Assembly: GCA_003344405.1 (NCBI GenBank)
Contig: NOWV01000045.1
Coordinates: forward strand, 310,001 to 374,000
Length of the DNA: 64,000 nt
Source: Trichoplax sp. H2
Lineage: Eukaryota; Placozoa; Uniplacotomia; Trichoplacea
Direction: 5' to 3'
Each line of letters starts with the position of its first letter. Within the stretch, counting starts at the first letter, position 1. A model generated the notes under the pieces. The model saw only the letters and a program-made list of their open reading frames with translations, made no database searches and was not told where the DNA came from. Position numbers and translations under genes: made by a program. Shown here one piece after another: positions 59,422-64,000 of the stretch.

Positions 59422-62400
59422 ATTGGTCTCTTTGCTAGTAGATTTTTACTTAACTTTTCCAACGATTAACTGCAAACTTGGACGCTACTATTTTTATAGC
59501 AAAGAAATATGATTTTAGAATAGAAACTGGTATTAGATCATGAAACAGCATTCCAACCGGGCTTAAATTAGCTCTAACCGGGATCACCAAAACTACAGAG
59601 AAAAAAATAAATGGAAGGACTTTTGAAAATGAGTTCAAATAACATATTAACTAGAAGTTGATTTGCTAAATAAAACGCATACAATGTTGAAACAACGAAA
59701 TTAATTTTATCTAATCCCTAGAACTGCTACAAGAAGGTAAACAATAGAGTTATTTGGAAAGAGTAAAATTGCGCTTAAATTAGAAATTAATTCGCTAGAT
59801 TTGACTTGACCTTAGAGTTACAGTACTTAAATGAACCCTACTTATTATTATTAAAACTACTATGAAGAGAAATTTAAACCAACATATGTCATTTAGAATC
59901 GGTTAAGATTATGTGAATCACTTGGAAAAATTAAAATCACACTTTAACTAGAAATAAAGCCGTTAAATTTAGCGTATATGACATGAAAATTGTTTGAACG
60001 GGCTCTGCTCAGTATCACTATAGCTACTAAGAAAAGGAATTTAAACGAGAATATATTATTAGAATAAGCTAAGATTCCACCATAGCTATAAGTTAAATAG
60101 CTAATTTAAGCACGAGAATCAATTACAGTTCTAGTATGTAAATTGACCCCGTACACCCTATCATAGAAACTACAGCGAAGAAAATAAATGGAAATGATTT
60201 TATGTTACTAACTATAAGTATAGGCTAAAATTGCTTCTTGACAGTAAAATTTAGTTGTTAAATTAAATATTTAGTAAATTTGACCAGTTTAAATTGATCC
60301 TATTCAATCTCAGAGAAATTACAGCAATAATAAATTTTAATTAATTGTTAAGAATGGATTAGAACATCGGTTTATAAAGATATGGTATGAATTTATTAAA
60401 TGAGAGATAGGGAAAGACTCAAGTTACAGCATAATTGAAGGAAAGGATTCTAATTACACCATACTGTAATTGTTAGTTATGGTTAATTATCAAATTAAAC
60501 GTAAACAGTCTTTGATCTAGTTCTATATATTCTATAGCGCCAATTGCTCTAACCACTGACAGTAGAAATAAAATAATTTTATTAAGTAAGAAGAAGGCTT
60601 AGAATTATGTTTAAGCTGTAACATAAGATAAATTTCATTTGATAAGATTGAACTAATCATGTAGTTGTGTACAGCATAACTGACGCTACTAGGAGATATA
60701 ATTATGTGAATTAAGTCGTGTTGAGTTAACATGAACCATTATAGAATAACGATCAATTTGTCTAACTTGACTATATCGTTGTTATAGTTTACTAAAATTA
60801 CCGAGGAAAAAACTTAAATGAATTGATATATCAAAAGGAGGATTAGAAACTTATTTACTGGTAGGTCTTAGAAGAAAGATAAAAAATGAGTGGAAATGAC
60901 ATATTTATAACATTAATAAGGAAATGTGGGCTGTACAGTAAATGCGTGAAGATTCGTTAAATGCTTGCATGATCCATTGCCGATTGATCAAAGAACCGTT
61001 TTCTTTGCTCATATCGTAAACAGTAAAGCTTAAGACAAAGCAATTATCTGAAATTGGGGACATCAAAATGAAAAAATTTCATAAAATTTTTCTCTAATTC
61101 TCCAATTTGGCAACATTACAAGTCAATTCATTTACTTTCTCTGAAATCGCCAAATTGTGAAGATAACGACAAACAATGATTTTATAAACTAATGACTGCT
61201 TTCATCTTTCTATCAATTAATCCGCGCCTGGCTTCAAAACGACATCGCTTTGATTAGCTCAATTCTAAAAATACTCTTAAATCTATGTTAAATCAAAGCT
61301 AAGTAGTCAGGCCGTATAAATATCATCAAGTGAAATAATATCAGCGAAAATTTTATCATTGAATTTATGGCTACTTTCACACTATTACTATATTTATTTT
61401 ACCTTAGTTAAAGCTATATAGATGTAAGATTTCAATATTAAAAAGCTTACATATATCGCAAAACTCACGAAATTAATAAACTGGTAAAGTTTATCAGGTG
61501 TTAATGATGATAACTAAAGATGATTTTTAAAAATAACTGATAATGACTTTCATCATTTTACCTTATTGAAGACAAGCAATAAAATTGCTCACGTTTATTC
61601 CAATGCTAAGAAATTTCTATATTGTATAGTCTAAACTTTCCAGGTTTTGACCATCCAGTAATCTCCTAAATCCAGATTACAACTACTGTATGCCAAACAC
61701 TATGGATTTAATCTCAGCTTGACTATTTCAATAATGTAGCTTTTTATTCGAAGGTTCTTTCTTGTTCTCAAATTCCTTGTTCATGCATGATACAGCAGAA
61801 AGTATTTCAATCCTCATTCTGGGACTGCACATTTATATAGTATAGTCTTTCCTTGACAATTGAATCTACTTCATTAAAAATAGTGACTTGTGGCTACTAT
61901 TAGCATGCCACATTGATCCTTTCTTGTGTGAATACAAGTGAGTAAAACAATAAATTGTGAGTTATATTTAGTTATGCTAATTATAAATCATCCTAATTAA
62001 CATAACAATATCTGGAAGCGTTTCTAGATAATTACTATGATCTTTGCATCCATTAACTGTACCACCTTATGTAAGATGAGGAGATATTATAATTACTCTT
62101 GACCACATCCCATTCAATAAAAGACAGATTCGTTATACCAGCCTAGAACTAAATAAGCGAATAAGATCAAGTATAAGGTCAAGTTTACTTATGTCATTAA
62201 CAACTGTCACTCAAGTCGATATTAAGTCAAACAAGTTACACGGAAACTATAATCTACTTTAGCATTGGACTGATGCAATAGATTGTAAAGAGTGCTAGTT
62301 ATTTCATCCGTAAAAGTTGTTGCTACTTTATAATAGTAACAGGATCATTTAAATATGGAATTCTATCATGATGGCTTATTGATTTACAAAGAATCTCTAT

Positions 62401-64000
62401 GGTAACCTAAGATTTCTTTTACTAGAGTCCTTCTCCAATAATACTAGCATTCAACGACATTTAGATCAGTTATGTAGAGTAGCTATAATTCTAGTATTGA
62501 ACAAGGAATCGTCTGGCCGAATAAAAATTTAGTCTATCCAAGTCCTATATGAAAGTACTCGCTTCTATAATTAAATTACTAGAAAATATCTTCATAACAC
62601 CTAGAATCTATTTTTAAATAGAAAATTATCAGCTCATGTCTTTTATATGCTCATCAGATTAAGCATGAACGAATTGAAATTCCAAGTTAATACCCTACAA
62701 TTTAGAGTCTACATTATCAAATATATTCTTCGTGCTCAAGATCTGTGTATCAGCAGGATATTTTATTAATATCGAGATGTTGTAGCCACGAGCCATCCCA
62801 AAGACATAATACAGCCATTAATCGAATTGAAGTTTCAAAATGTAACAATAATAGTCAAAATATATCTGTCCATCGATCTTTGTATCAGTTATGTAAGATT
62901 TAGCCTTCAATGTCTACCAAAACTATACGATTACTACCTTCTGTATCCACATGAGAGTAATAGTAATATGGAGATTAATTTACCATAGTAAAACAAAATA
63001 TAAAAATATCGTTGCACAGATTAATTGATTAATTCATTTTTGTGCCTTCACAACTAATGTGCTGATAACTTATAGAGTGCATTATTCAGCAAAGTAGACC
63101 GTAAAATACTGTACGGTATACAATCAAAATCTTTGCTATAAATTCTATCATAGCCAAACACACTCATATAATAGCTTGAACAATTCTTTATTTCAATAAT
63201 AGAAATACCTATTAAAACTTTAGACGAAGAGCATATAATTACCGATGATACCTAATAAATCTCTATCTTAAAATCTAATAATTTGCGCCCATTTAAATTG
63301 AATATTGTGCCATAATTCATAAAGAACCCTCACCAAATTACTCTAATCATGGTAATATTTATTTTAAATAAAGTTTTTAGAAGTCTGATAGCCGTCATAA
63401 AGGTCATAGAACACTTGTTATTATTATAGTAAGATAGAAAAAGTGCAATGGTAGCAAAAATCACTACCATTCCTCCGAATAAATGAATTAAAGAAGCAAA
63501 AGTAACTGAATTATACCTCAGTGTTTGTCATTGAAGCATAAGATAAATCGTAGCATTTACTCTTATAGCAGATTTACAGACTTTATTATTAGCCCTATAA
63601 TAATGTTACGCCTATAAATTACTTTCAGGTCCAGAAAATCTATATAGAATAACAAATTCTAAAACGGATCATTCAACATCGCTATTTAAGGTCTACAATA
63701 CTGATTTTAAAGCATACATAAAGTTGGTTCGATTTAAAGAAGCATGATTATAAAATACGTACGTGCATTTATGTCAGAAGTTTAATATGGTATTTGTTGG
63801 TAAACCAATATTACTGTAATTTTACAAACCATATTCAGCCATGTAGTCTTAAATGTGATACAGGATTTAAGCATATGGAAGATATCAAAGTCTAAAATCT
63901 CCTTTTCAAAGGCGTTTGTAATTCTGCAAGTGGGCAATGGCCAGGCCTAGTGTGGAGCAACCTATCACAACCAAGATTAAGTTGTAATTCCTTAGTATAT
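59422..64000. other. Coding-poor right end of window
   Basis: 4.6 kb upstream of the GPCR. It includes a degenerate ~150 bp tandem repeat (59540-60880) and then stop-dense AT-rich DNA. The last ~60 bases become less AT-rich (GGGCAATGGCCAGGCC at ~63935) and could start an exon of a gene outside the window, but this cannot be shown. Confidence 0.5.
59540..60880. repeat. Degenerate tandem repeat, ~150 bp unit
   Basis: Recurring plan: (A)AACTAC(A)G.GAA.AAAATAAATGGAA..GA, followed some 25-40 bases later by a TAGGCTAA.ATT-like element. Members at ~59588, 59852, 60020, 60164, 60312 and 60790. Similarity between units is low, so boundaries are approximate. Confidence 0.45.

Overview
This window looks like a placozoan (Trichoplax-type) nuclear genome. 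That is inferred from several things together: very AT-rich DNA, animal-type genes split by short GT-AG introns, single-copy animal signalling genes packed 1-3 kb apart, and many GTACTGTACAGTAC-type palindromic arrays. Three 20-base N gaps show it is a scaffold. Seven genes could be rebuilt exon by exon with consistent splice phases; for most of them, only the pieces together give the known protein.

Layout: 1-3751 (+) 3' part of a nitric oxide synthase; 6208-10443 (+) peroxisomal acyl-CoA oxidase of the ACOX3 type ending in AKL; 13293-14748 (+) MORN3-like protein; 16159-18978 (-) branched-chain ketoacid dehydrogenase kinase (BCKDK), tail-to-tail with MORN3; 20957-23782 (+) ORAI calcium channel, head-to-head with BCKDK; 29292-39622 (+) KDM2-type histone demethylase (JmjC, CXXC, PHD; no F-box or LRR seen); 48151-54011 (+) a long basic, disordered protein with a C-terminal EF-hand; 56688-59421 (-) a class A GPCR with prostanoid-receptor-like features. 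The first exon of ORAI occurs twice, around an N gap.

Between the genes: GTACTGTAC-type arrays at 12.3-13.0, 20.0-20.9 and 28.5-29.0 kb; a five-copy ~200 bp satellite at 27.5-28.5 kb; degenerate tandem repeats at 47.0-47.9 kb (~70 bp unit) and 59.5-60.9 kb (~150 bp unit); a probable polymorphic solo LTR at 42.2-42.5 kb, with filled and empty sites both in the assembly; and long coding-poor stretches at 39.6-48.1, 54.0-56.7 and 59.4-64 kb.

The genes do not form one pathway. NOS and ORAI belong to NO/calcium signalling, ACOX3 and BCKDK to branched-chain lipid and amino-acid catabolism in peroxisome and mitochondrion, MORN3 and perhaps the EF-hand protein to cilia, and KDM2 to CpG-island chromatin. 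All assignments are from reading the translations; no database search was run. The most unusual items are the NOS insertion, the KDM2 with a Q/N/Y-rich linker and no F-box/LRR, the ORAI pore-loop and 3'-end changes, the LTR polymorphism and the unnamed EF-hand protein.
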